DNA from: SKPT01 sp040905445
Lineage (GTDB): Bacteria > Planctomycetota > Phycisphaerae > Phycisphaerales > Phycisphaeraceae
Assembly (NCBI GenBank): GCA_040905445.1
Contig: JBBDRN010000020.1
Span: 62,001-126,000 of the forward strand
Direction of reading: 5' to 3'
DNA length: 64,000 nt
The notes beneath the pieces were generated by a model that was given only the letters and a program-made list of their open reading frames with translations, had not been told where the DNA came from and ran no database searches. The position numbers and the translations under genes are program-made. Positions within the stretch are counted from its first letter, which is position 1. The number at the start of each line of letters is the position of its first letter. Shown here piece after piece: positions 25,585 to 33,259 of this stretch.

Positions 25585-27103
25585 TCGGGAGGTGGGGATG
25601 CGGCGGCTGGCGACGCTGGCGGCGCTGCGGCCGGGCACGGCGGATGAGCTGCACCGCTTCGTGCGCGTCGTGCTGGGCCTCGATGTGCCGCGCGTGGCGA
25701 TGCGCGCGGACGGCACGGCGCCGTTCGCGTACCTGGTCGACGCGTTTTTCGAAGGCGAGGCGCGATCGACGCCAGCGCAGGGCGAGGCGGGGCCGGGGGA
25801 CATCGTCGTCTGGGCGGCGCGAGGCAGCGGCAAGACGCTGCTCGGCGCGGCGGCGACGATGCTGGATCTCATCTTCAAGCCCGGCGTGCAGGTGCGCATC
25901 CTCGGCGGGTCGCTGGCGCAGAGCTCGCGCATGTATGAGCACCTCGTGGCGCTCGCCGGCCGGCCGCTGCTGCGCCCCGTGCTCGCTGGCGAACCGACGC
26001 GCACGCGCGTCGAGCTGATCAATGGCAGCCGGGCGGAGATCCTCGCGCAGTCGCAGCGGTCGGTGCGCGGCGTGCGGGTGCACAAGCTGCGCTGCGACGA
26101 GGTCGACGAGTTCGACCCCGACGTGTGGGAGGCGGCGCAGCTCGTGACGCGCAGCGGCTGGTGCGGCGACGTCTACGTCCGCGGCCGGGTCGAGGCGCTG
26201 AGCACGATGCATCGGCCGGCGGGGTTGATGGCGCGGCTGGTGGGCGATCAATGGACAAGTCACAATGCACAATGCACAAGTGAGCAGGGGCGCGGCGGTG
26301 GGTCGGCGAGGGTGTATCGCTGGAACTACCTGGACGTCATCGAGCGCTGCCCGCCGCAGCGCGACTGCGGCTCGTGCGTGCTGCATGCCGACTGCCAGGG
26401 GCGCGCTAAAGAGGCCAGCGGGTTTGTGAGCGTGGATGACCTGGTTGCGCAGTGGCATCGCACCTCCCGGCAGACGTGGGCGGCGGAGATGGTGTGCGAT
26501 CGGCCGCGGCGCAGCGACAACGTGTATCCGGGCTTTGATCCGACGACGCACGTCACCGCGCCGGCGGGCGACACGCGCGACGGGTTGTGGATCGGGGGGA
26601 TGGACTTTGGCCTGCGCAGCCCGCTCGTCATGCTCTGGGCGCAGCTCGTGGATGATGTCCTGCACGTGGCCGACGAGTACGTCGAGGCGGGGCTGACGCT
26701 CGCCGAGCACCTGACGCGCATCGAGCGCCAGGCGTCGACGCGCGGGCACAACGGCCTGGCGTGGGTCGGCGTGGACCCGGCGGGGCGCCAGCGCAACAGC
26801 CAGAGCGGACGCAGCGACGTGGCGGTGCTGCGCGAGCATGGCTACCGCGTGCGGACGCAGAGGTCGAGCATTCGCGAGGGGATCGAACGCGTGCGCTGCC
26901 GGCTTGACCGCGGCCTGCTGACGGTGCACCCGCGCTGCGTGCGGCTGATCGAGGCGTTGCAGGCGTACCACTTCGATGCCCGGCGGCCGGAGCGCGACGA
27001 GCCGATCAAGGATGGTCCGGACCACGCGTGCGACGCGCTGCGGTACATGGTGTTGAACCTGGAGCGCGGCAGCGGACGCGTCGACGTGCGGCGGTACGTG
27101 TGA
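25577..27103 (+). CDS. Terminase large subunit-like ATPase/nuclease
   Basis: 508 residues from the ATG at 25577, overlapping the previous gene; an ATG at 25598 with GGGAGGTGGGG upstream is an alternative. ATPase half: Walker A ARGSGKT (81-87), then a coupling region, and Walker B LRCDEVDEF with Asp174/Glu175. Nuclease half with an RNase-H-like fold: WIGGMDFG (Asp343), GVDPAG (Asp400) and PDHACDALRY (Asp482/Asp486). All catalytic acids are present, so the packaging motor looks functional. Two oddities. A four-cysteine insert, C258-x5-C264-x2-C267-x5-C273, could bind zinc or an iron-sulfur cluster. A dispersed CAATGCACAATG-type repeat (26247-26283) is inserted in frame just before it. No portal, capsid or tail gene follows. 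Confidence 0.85.
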   Translation: MNDREVGMRRLATLAALRPGTADELHRFVRVVLGLDVPRVAMRADGTAPFAYLVDAFFEGEARSTPAQGEAGPGDIVVWAARGSGKTLLGAAATMLDLIFKPGVQVRILGGSLAQSSRMYEHLVALAGRPLLRPVLAGEPTRTRVELINGSRAEILAQSQRSVRGVRVHKLRCDEVDEFDPDVWEAAQLVTRSGWCGDVYVRGRVEALSTMHRPAGLMARLVGDQWTSHNAQCTSEQGRGGGSARVYRWNYLDVIERCPPQRDCGSCVLHADCQGRAKEASGFVSVDDLVAQWHRTSRQTWAAEMVCDRPRRSDNVYPGFDPTTHVTAPAGDTRDGLWIGGMDFGLRSPLVMLWAQLVDDVLHVADEYVEAGLTLAEHLTRIERQASTRGHNGLAWVGVDPAGRQRNSQSGRSDVAVLREHGYRVRTQRSSIREGIERVRCRLDRGLLTVHPRCVRLIEALQAYHFDARRPERDEPIKDGPDHACDALRYMVLNLERGSGRVDVRRYV

Positions 27104-27121
27104 CGCGGTGCGCGGCGGGGG

Positions 27122-27144
27122 AGGTCCGCACAGCGGACCCTACG
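27122..27144. repeat. GGTCCGC/GCGGACC palindrome
   Basis: GGTCCGCACAGCGGACCC followed by TAC, in the convergent gap after the terminase gene. Single copy here. Confidence 0.8.
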
Positions 27145-27145
27145 A

Positions 27146-28198
27146 TCACGTGATGCGGACGTCGACGGGGTCGATGCAGGCGAGCGCGGCGGCGGCGATG
27201 CGCGGCGCGTCCGTGGCGTCGAGCAGGCCGACGCTGAACGTTGCCGGCGTATGGGTGTGGAACTTGTCCAGACGGTCGCGGCCGAAGCCGAACACCGTCA
27301 TCGCGCTTTGCATCGGCCAGTAGGAATCGGTGACTTGGTCCGGCATGACGTCGCGGGCGGTGGGGCGCGGTTGGTGGGGGTGGCGCGCGGCGTAGAGGCT
27401 GTGGTGGGCGGTTGGATCGCTGAACGCCACCCACGCAGGGTGCGGCAGGGCGGTGGTCCATCGCTCGCTCGCCGGCGTCTGCTCCCCGGTGCTGCGCGTG
27501 ACGCGCTGGCGCTGCTCATCAAGCTCACCCGCGGGCGTGCCTTCGTACAGAAACCACCACGGCCTCGGCGCCTTGACCACCGTCAGCCGGGCGTGCGCCG
27601 GGTAGACGTCCCAGCGACACGCCCACTGACCATCGCTGGACTGGGAGGCGAAGGTGGCGCGCAGCGGGCCGGGGGCGAGCAGCGTCGTCGCGCACGCCGT
27701 GCCGCCGGGATGAAAGTAGCCTTCGGGGTGCACGAGGTTGGGGATGCCGCGGTACTCGCCCGCCGGCCCGTTGCCGGGGTGGTAGCTGATCCAGTCGCGG
27801 CCTTCGGCGTCGAACAGGCTCGCGAAGCCGCCGCCTGCCTTGTGGTAGAGCCAGGTGGCGCCGGGCGTGGTGATGCGAATGGAAGCGTGCCCGGCATGGG
27901 GGACGTCGTCGTCGAGCGTGACCAGCGGCGTCGGCCGATCACCGATCACCGATGGCTGATCGACGGCGCGGTATCGGCGCGTCGCGCCCGCAGGCGTGTG
28001 GCCGGCCACGAGAAAGCTGAGCCGGTGGCGTGACGCATCGTCAGGGTCGGGCTCACACTGGCAGGCGACGGGCGAGGCGAGCGGTTGGTCGTTCTCATCC
28101 AGTTCGGTGAGGCCGACGACAGGCTCGGGGACGGTGAGCTCGGCGACGGCGTCGAGGCGCGCGTACCGGCCGGCGTTGATGGTGATGGTCAGGGGCAT
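27146..28198 (-). CDS. Hypothetical protein, beta-rich, possibly sugar-related
   Basis: 350 residues, no signal peptide, no membrane segment, Trp/Tyr/His-rich. The sequence begins MPLTITINAGRYARLD and contains TWLYHKAGGGFASLFDAEGRDWISYHPGNG, YRGIPNLVHPEGYFHPGGTAC, WDVYPAHARLTVV and WWFLYEGTPAG. This is suggestive of a large beta-sandwich of the galactose mutarotase or DUF6807 (PmoA-like) type found beside carbohydrate genes, but I cannot assign a family with confidence. It is convergent with the phage-like cassette and belongs, by strand, to the sugar-related block to its right. Confidence 0.7.
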   Translation of the reverse strand: MPLTITINAGRYARLDAVAELTVPEPVVGLTELDENDQPLASPVACQCEPDPDDASRHRLSFLVAGHTPAGATRRYRAVDQPSVIGDRPTPLVTLDDDVPHAGHASIRITTPGATWLYHKAGGGFASLFDAEGRDWISYHPGNGPAGEYRGIPNLVHPEGYFHPGGTACATTLLAPGPLRATFASQSSDGQWACRWDVYPAHARLTVVKAPRPWWFLYEGTPAGELDEQRQRVTRSTGEQTPASERWTTALPHPAWVAFSDPTAHHSLYAARHPHQPRPTARDVMPDQVTDSYWPMQSAMTVFGFGRDRLDKFHTHTPATFSVGLLDATDAPRIAAAALACIDPVDVRIT

Positions 28199-28234
28199 GG
28201 AACTGGCCTGATGCTGTCTGGCGCGGCGGCGCAG

Positions 28235-28750
28235 CTACTCATCCGGGGTCGGTAGCTCGTCGGCTGGCCAGGCGTTGGGGTGCGGCTCAATGGTGATGAC
28301 GTTGCTTCGCTGCTCGGCGATATCCAGCCAGAGCTCGTCGCCGATCACGTCGCGCACCTGCCGGCCGAGGGTGACGCGGATGGTCGACTCGTCGATGATC
28401 CGATCCTGCGTGAACAACAGGCCGCGGCGGATCGGCTCGACCGGGTCGTTGATGACGAGTTGGTCGGCCCCTTCGGTGCGGACGAAGATGCGGCCTCCGC
28501 GGTTCTCCGGGGTGACATAGCGCACGATGAGCATTCGGTCGTCGTTGACCTGCGCGGCATATGCGGCATACAGCACCGGGTCTTCGGGAAGCTGGCGGGC
28601 TTCCAGCAGCGCGATGGCGTCATCGATAAGCTCGACGTGCTCGGGCTCAGCGTGGTCGCGATCGTTGCGGAGGATGCTGACGGAGTACCGATAGTTGCTG
28701 TCGCGCACCTCGTCCGAGCAGGCGGCGAGCAGCAGCACGTGGCGATGCAC
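28235..28750 (-). CDS. Putative lipoprotein, unknown function
   Basis: 171 residues from the GTG at 28750. It begins MHRHVLLLAACSDEVRDSNYRYSV. LLAAC is a lipobox, but the hydrophobic part is only six residues, unusually short for a lipoprotein signal. An upstream ATG at 28806 is in another frame, so a frameshift or sequencing error near 28750 could have cut a longer signal. The mature part is mixed alpha/beta and acidic, with no recognised family. It lies 36 bases upstream of the hypothetical gene at 27146-28198 on the same strand. Confidence 0.6.
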   Translation of the reverse strand: MHRHVLLLAACSDEVRDSNYRYSVSILRNDRDHAEPEHVELIDDAIALLEARQLPEDPVLYAAYAAQVNDDRMLIVRYVTPENRGGRIFVRTEGADQLVINDPVEPIRRGLLFTQDRIIDESTIRVTLGRQVRDVIGDELWLDIAEQRSNVITIEPHPNAWPADELPTPDE

Positions 28751-28812
28751 AGGGCTCGCGCGGCTGGCGCGATGCGGCGGGTAATGGCGTGAGGGGGGGC
28801 GATCATGGGTGG

Positions 28813-31047
28813 TTACGTCGGTTCCCAGAGGTGGACGTAGATGTTGTCGGTCCAGCCGTGGCTGACGATTCCCTTGCGGCCGTCACCGAGGCGGATGATC
28901 TTCGTGCCGTCGTGGTGCTCGAAGCGGTCGTCGAGGGTGTAGCGCTTCCAGGTGCGCCCGGCGGGGTCGGCCTTCTTGTAGACGAACAGGCGGCAGCGGT
29001 TGCGGTAGGGGTAGAACGGGTCGTGCTCGCCGCAGATCACCTCCGTCTCGCCATCGCCGTCCAGATCGACCGCGGCGACGGAGTGGGCGCAGCGGACGGT
29101 GTCGATCACGTGGCTGCGCCAGGGGCGGGTCGGGTCGCCGTTGTGGCTGGCCCACATGAGGCGTGAGAAGGGCACGACCTTGTTCGCGAAGTCGAACACC
29201 TCCTCGCCGAGGACGACGTCGGCCTGGCCCTTGCCGGCGATGTCCGCCACCGCGAGGCGCGCGGCGTAGAAGTCGGGCGCGATCGTGTGGGACGTGAACG
29301 TGCCATCGCCCTCGTTGCGCAGCCACCGCGCCCCGGCGACGATGTCGAGCCTGCCGTCGCCGTCGACATCCACGGCGGCAAGCTCCTCGCCATGGAGGAT
29401 CGGCGCGAGCGTGCGACGGGGCCAGGGCGACGTGGTCGGGTCGGCGGGGATCTCCCAGAGGTCGGGGTAGTCGGTGTTGTCGCCGGTCTTCTTCGCGTGC
29501 GCGCTGTGGTAGGCGGTGACGAGGGCGAGCCCGGCGTCGGGAAGGATCGGCGCCACGAGCGAGCCGTGGGGCCAGTCGCCGACGCCCGTGCCGATGCGAT
29601 GCTCCTGCCATTTGCCGGCGAAGGGGTCGACGGCCTTGAGCCAGACGAGCTCGCTGGTCAAGCCGGCGTAGCCGGGCTTGTCGTCGTTGCGCTTGATGGC
29701 GATCAGCTCGGGCTTGCCATCACCATCGATGTCGTGGGCGTTGATGACCTGGGCGATGCCGGGGATCTCGTAGCGCTGCCAGGTGGGGTTGTGGTACCAC
29801 CATCGGCCGCAGACGACGTCGTCGCGTGCGTCGCCGGTGAGGTCGATGGGGAGGATGTCGGTGGCGAGCTCGGGCTTGTCGCGGTCGATGAAGCGGTGTC
29901 GGAACCCGGCGAGCGGCGAGCGCTGCCGGGGCTTCTTGAAGACGTGGACCTTGGGCACGCGCCATTCCTTGCCGACGATCTCCATCTCGCCGTCGTGGTC
30001 GATGTCGGCGACGGTGGCCTCGTGAGTGCCGGCACCCTGGGCGAGGATGCGTCGCTGCCAGGCCAGGCCGCGGTCGGCGGAGGTGTACTCGATGATGCGG
30101 GCGTCGTAGTTGTAGGGCGCGGCCCAGCCGCCGCCCGCCATCTCGCCGAGGACGATGCGGACCTCGTCGCCGGCGCGCTGGGCGTGGAGGCTGTGGCCGT
30201 AGTAGATGCCGCGTTCGATCGGGTGCTCGACCCAGGGGTTGTCCGGGTCTTCGAGCGTGCGGTTTTCAAACCAGGAGAGCTGGCCTTCAAAGTATTCCGA
30301 GTCGACGATGACGAGGTCGTCGCGGCCGTTGCCCGTGACGTCGACCGCCGCGACGCGGTTCATCTCGCGGTGGCTCGGAGCGACGATGGAGCGATGCCAG
30401 GGCCCGGCGAACGCGCCGCCCGCGGGCGCGGTGTAGAGGGAGACGCCGGAAGCGATCTCGATGCGGCCGTCGGCATTGAAGTCGGACGCGGCGAGGCCCT
30501 CTTCCAGCCGCCCCTGCTGGACGAGGTGCTTTTTCCACGGCCGGGTCGGGTCGTCGCGGGGCTTGTAGATGAGCAGTCCGGAGTTGCGGCCGGCGAGGAA
30601 GTTGGCGACGAGTTCACGGCGGCCGTCGCCGTCGACGTCGGCGAAGATGACGTCGTGCGGCCCGCCGCCGATGTTGTCGTCGATGACGTGCATCGTCCAT
30701 GGCTGGTCGATGCGGTCGGCGGGTTCGAGCCAGACCATCTTCCAGGGCACCTCCGGGGCGAACGCGCTGTCGCTGGGCGTGTAGCCGAGCACGATCTCCG
30801 GCCGGTCGTCGCCGTCGACGTCCTCGAGCACGGACCCGACGTGGTAGCAGCCGGTGTGGGCCACGCCCTTCTCCGCGGTGGTGGGGCGGTACCACATGAG
30901 CGCGCCCCAGCCGCCGACGATCGCCTCGTCGCGTCCGTCGCCGTCGACGTCGCCCACGGCCATGCTCCATGCCCCCTGCGTCGCGCGCACGGGCATCTCG
31001 GCGTCGATGAGCGTCAGTTCGTACTCCTGCGTGCTGGCGAGGGACAT
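28813..31047 (-). CDS. FG-GAP/VCBS repeat beta-propeller protein
   Basis: 744 residues from the ATG at 31047, with AAGGA upstream. At least seven FG-GAP/VCBS-type repeats carry calcium-binding loops such as DVDGDGRDE, DVDGDDRPE, DVDGDGRRE, DFNADGRIE, DIDHDGEME, DIDGDGKPE, DVDGDGRLD and DLDGDGETE, spread over the whole length. The fold should be an integrin-like propeller, probably two. There is no signal peptide at the chosen start, although FG-GAP proteins are nearly always exported. Either export uses another route or the protein acts inside the cell. It is followed on the same strand by a lipoprotein gene and preceded by a sugar isomerase gene 53 bases away. Confidence 0.88.
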   Translation of the reverse strand: MSLASTQEYELTLIDAEMPVRATQGAWSMAVGDVDGDGRDEAIVGGWGALMWYRPTTAEKGVAHTGCYHVGSVLEDVDGDDRPEIVLGYTPSDSAFAPEVPWKMVWLEPADRIDQPWTMHVIDDNIGGGPHDVIFADVDGDGRRELVANFLAGRNSGLLIYKPRDDPTRPWKKHLVQQGRLEEGLAASDFNADGRIEIASGVSLYTAPAGGAFAGPWHRSIVAPSHREMNRVAAVDVTGNGRDDLVIVDSEYFEGQLSWFENRTLEDPDNPWVEHPIERGIYYGHSLHAQRAGDEVRIVLGEMAGGGWAAPYNYDARIIEYTSADRGLAWQRRILAQGAGTHEATVADIDHDGEMEIVGKEWRVPKVHVFKKPRQRSPLAGFRHRFIDRDKPELATDILPIDLTGDARDDVVCGRWWYHNPTWQRYEIPGIAQVINAHDIDGDGKPELIAIKRNDDKPGYAGLTSELVWLKAVDPFAGKWQEHRIGTGVGDWPHGSLVAPILPDAGLALVTAYHSAHAKKTGDNTDYPDLWEIPADPTTSPWPRRTLAPILHGEELAAVDVDGDGRLDIVAGARWLRNEGDGTFTSHTIAPDFYAARLAVADIAGKGQADVVLGEEVFDFANKVVPFSRLMWASHNGDPTRPWRSHVIDTVRCAHSVAAVDLDGDGETEVICGEHDPFYPYRNRCRLFVYKKADPAGRTWKRYTLDDRFEHHDGTKIIRLGDGRKGIVSHGWTDNIYVHLWEPT

Positions 31048-31100
31048 GGCAGGTCCTTGGTGGGAGAGGGGGCGGCGCTCTTGCGCTGCGGTGGTTCGCC

Positions 31101-31856
31101 TCACGCCGGCGTGGCGTCGCGCAGGCCGGCGGTAATGAACTCGTGGCAGTGGCGCATCGCGAGGCTCACGTCGGCGCCGGACTCCTCGTCGGCGGCGAGC
31201 CAACCGTCATACTCGATCGCCCCGATGGCCTCGAAGATCGGCTCGAAGTGCAGGTCCCCGGTGCCCAGCATCGTGAACGCGTCGCCCGCCAGGTCCTTGA
31301 TATGGAAGTTGTCGATCACGCCGGCGAAGCTGCGGATCACCTCGGGAATGTCGGCCACGCCGCTCTTGGCCAGATGCGCGGTGTCGACGGTCAGCCCGTA
31401 GCTGCGGGCGCGACCGAAGAAGACGTCCAGGTCGGCCCGGTGCATGCACGGGTTGTTGAAGTGCTGGTGGAGCGACAGCTTCGTCCCCGCGTCGCGCGCC
31501 TCGCGGCCGAGCAGATCGAGCACGTCGGCGAACTGAGCGAGGTCGGCGTGGGTCAGCCCGTCGCGCGGCTCACCATGGCAGAAGATGACGAGCTCGGCGC
31601 GGGCCTCGCCGGCGAAGCGGAACACCTGGCGCAGCACGTCGCAGCCCGCCTGGTCGAGGCGGCCGCCGATGATCAGCCCGGAGATGCGCCCGCGCAGCGC
31701 GGGCCAGGCGTCGAACAGCGGGGAGGGGTCGTCGAGGTGGGTGCGAAACTGCGTGGTCTTGAGCTGGAGACCGGCGTAGCCGGCGTCGACGAAGCCCGTC
31801 ATCAGCTCGCGCGTCTGTTTGTCGTCACGGGTTGGAGCGGAAAAGGCGAGTTTCAT
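31101..31856 (-). CDS. Sugar phosphate isomerase/epimerase (AP endonuclease 2-like TIM barrel)
   Basis: 251 residues from the ATG at 31856 (MKLAFSAPTRDDKQTRELM). A longer frame to 32054 reads through repeats. TIM barrel of the xylose-isomerase-like family with metal-binding residues spread in the usual way: ELVIFCHGEPRDG, LSLHQHFNNPCMHRADLDVFF (His/Glu positions), GLTVDTAHLAKSG, FHIKDLAGDAF and the C-terminal YDGWLAADEESG. Such proteins work with Gfo/Idh/MocA oxidoreductases in sugar or inositol catabolism, and one is encoded next to it at 32206. Substrate unknown. Confidence 0.88.
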   Translation of the reverse strand: MKLAFSAPTRDDKQTRELMTGFVDAGYAGLQLKTTQFRTHLDDPSPLFDAWPALRGRISGLIIGGRLDQAGCDVLRQVFRFAGEARAELVIFCHGEPRDGLTHADLAQFADVLDLLGREARDAGTKLSLHQHFNNPCMHRADLDVFFGRARSYGLTVDTAHLAKSGVADIPEVIRSFAGVIDNFHIKDLAGDAFTMLGTGDLHFEPIFEAIGAIEYDGWLAADEESGADVSLAMRHCHEFITAGLRDATPA

Positions 31857-32205
31857 GCGTTCGCTCGGGAAGGGGGTCGAACCACAGAGGCACAGAGACA
31901 CAGAGAAGAAGACGGACAGATAAGGAAAGCAGGAATATAGGAGGGAAGAAAGTGGGAGGGGGTGCAGGGTGGGTGTGGGTGGGCGTTTGTCGCCTTGCCG
32001 GCGAGGCGGCAAGCGCAGGGGTGTCTCGTGCACGGTTCGCCGCTTCGCGGTCAAGCCGTGCCACCCGGCGAACCAGAGAACCCGATGTGGCGATGTGCCC
32101 CCACGTCGTCCTCCAATGATCGCTTCTCTCTCCCTTTCCTGTCCTCCTTCCTTCCTGCCTTGCTTATCTGCCTTGCTCCCCGCTTTCTCGTCTGTGCCTT
32201 TGTGG
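31857..32205. repeat. Gene-free region with an inverted pair of purine-rich repeats
   Basis: Left part: AACCACAGAGGCACAGAG followed by ACACAGAGAAG and a purine-rich tail with ACAGATAAGGAAAG (31878-31945). Right part, opposite strand: GATAACCACAAAGGCACAG followed by a purine-rich tail with GCAGATAAGCAAGGCAGG (reading 32210 down to about 32110). The two copies face each other across about 170 bases of ordinary GC-rich sequence. No ORF is supported. The minus-strand ribosome binding region of the isomerase gene lies at the left edge. Confidence 0.6.
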
Positions 32206-33213
32206 TTATCGAGCGCCCGCCGGCTCGATGCTTGCGATCTCGGTCAGTTCGCCGGCGCGCTCGGCGGACTGCTGGATCGCTTCGTAGATCGCCATCGTGT
32301 GCGCGCTCTGCTCGATGTTGGCCTCGGGCTGGCGGCCGTCGGCGATCGCGTCGATGAAGGCCTGGATCTCGCCGGAGTAGCCCTGCTCGATGGGCCCCAG
32401 CGACGAGCCGGAGACCCAGTCCGGCTTGTGGTGGGCGAAGGGCACGTTGTCGCGTGCGGCGAGCATCTCCGTCGCGTTTTGCAGGCGAATGCTCACCCCG
32501 CCCGTACCGACGATCGCCACGTCCTCCCAGTTGCGTCCCTTGATGCGATCGGACACGGCAAAGGTGCCGACCGCCCCGTTGGTGAAGCGGAAGGTCACGG
32601 CGTAGGCATAGGGCGAGGGGCCGGTCTTCATGGCCGACACGCTCGCGATGTCGCCGAAGAGGTACGTGACGAGGTCGACGACATGGCAGCCCCATTGCAG
32701 GAGGTAAGCGTCGTTCGGGTCGTCGGTGGGCGTGAACGGGCCGCGCGTGCGCAGCAGCGTCAGCAGCACCGGGTCGCCGAAGTCTTCGCCCTCGATGATC
32801 GCCTTGGTTTTCATGTAGGCCGGCCCGAAGCGCTTCTTGTAGGCCGTCATGCAGACACGGTCGTTGGCGCGGGCGGCTTCGAGCATCGCGCGGGCCTCGG
32901 CGAGCGTGTTGCAGCTCGGCTTCTCAAGGTAGACGTGGTAGCCGGCGTTGAGCAGCTCGACGGCCACCTCGGCGTGGAACGTGGAATTGACGCACACGAG
33001 CACGCCCGCGGGCTTCTCGCGCTCGAGCATCGCGCGGTGGTCGCTGTAGGAGCGCTCGATGCCGAACTGTGCCGCCACGCGCTGGGCGCGGCCGAGGTCG
33101 AGGTCGGCGTTGGCGACGACGCGCCCGCGCTTGAGCAGCCAGAAGTAGGGGTACATATTCCGCGACGAGTGACCGCCGGCGCCGATCATGCAGAGGGGGA
33201 GGGTGTCAGGCAT
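32206..33213 (-). CDS. Gfo/Idh/MocA-family oxidoreductase
   Basis: 335 residues, normal length. N-terminal Rossmann domain: PLCMIGAGGHSSRNMYPYF (a GxGGH variant of the dinucleotide motif), VVANADLDLGRAQRVAAQFG and GVLVCVNSTFHAEVAVELLNAGYHVYLEKPSCNTLAEARAM, where EKP carries the catalytic Lys. The C-terminal substrate domain includes LLQWGCHVVDLVTYLFGD with the conserved His. NAD(P)-dependent sugar oxidoreductase of unknown substrate, probably acting with the adjacent isomerase-like protein. Confidence 0.92.
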   Translation of the reverse strand: MPDTLPLCMIGAGGHSSRNMYPYFWLLKRGRVVANADLDLGRAQRVAAQFGIERSYSDHRAMLEREKPAGVLVCVNSTFHAEVAVELLNAGYHVYLEKPSCNTLAEARAMLEAARANDRVCMTAYKKRFGPAYMKTKAIIEGEDFGDPVLLTLLRTRGPFTPTDDPNDAYLLQWGCHVVDLVTYLFGDIASVSAMKTGPSPYAYAVTFRFTNGAVGTFAVSDRIKGRNWEDVAIVGTGGVSIRLQNATEMLAARDNVPFAHHKPDWVSGSSLGPIEQGYSGEIQAFIDAIADGRQPEANIEQSAHTMAIYEAIQQSAERAGELTEIASIEPAGAR

Positions 33214-33259
33214 GGGTTGGGGATTGGGGATTGTGGCTAACGGCGAATGGGCCGACGCG

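Noticed and set aside
21414..27103. Calling the cassette a complete prophage
   Set aside because: No integrase, portal, capsid, tail, holin or lysin genes and no attachment-site direct repeats were found at the borders.
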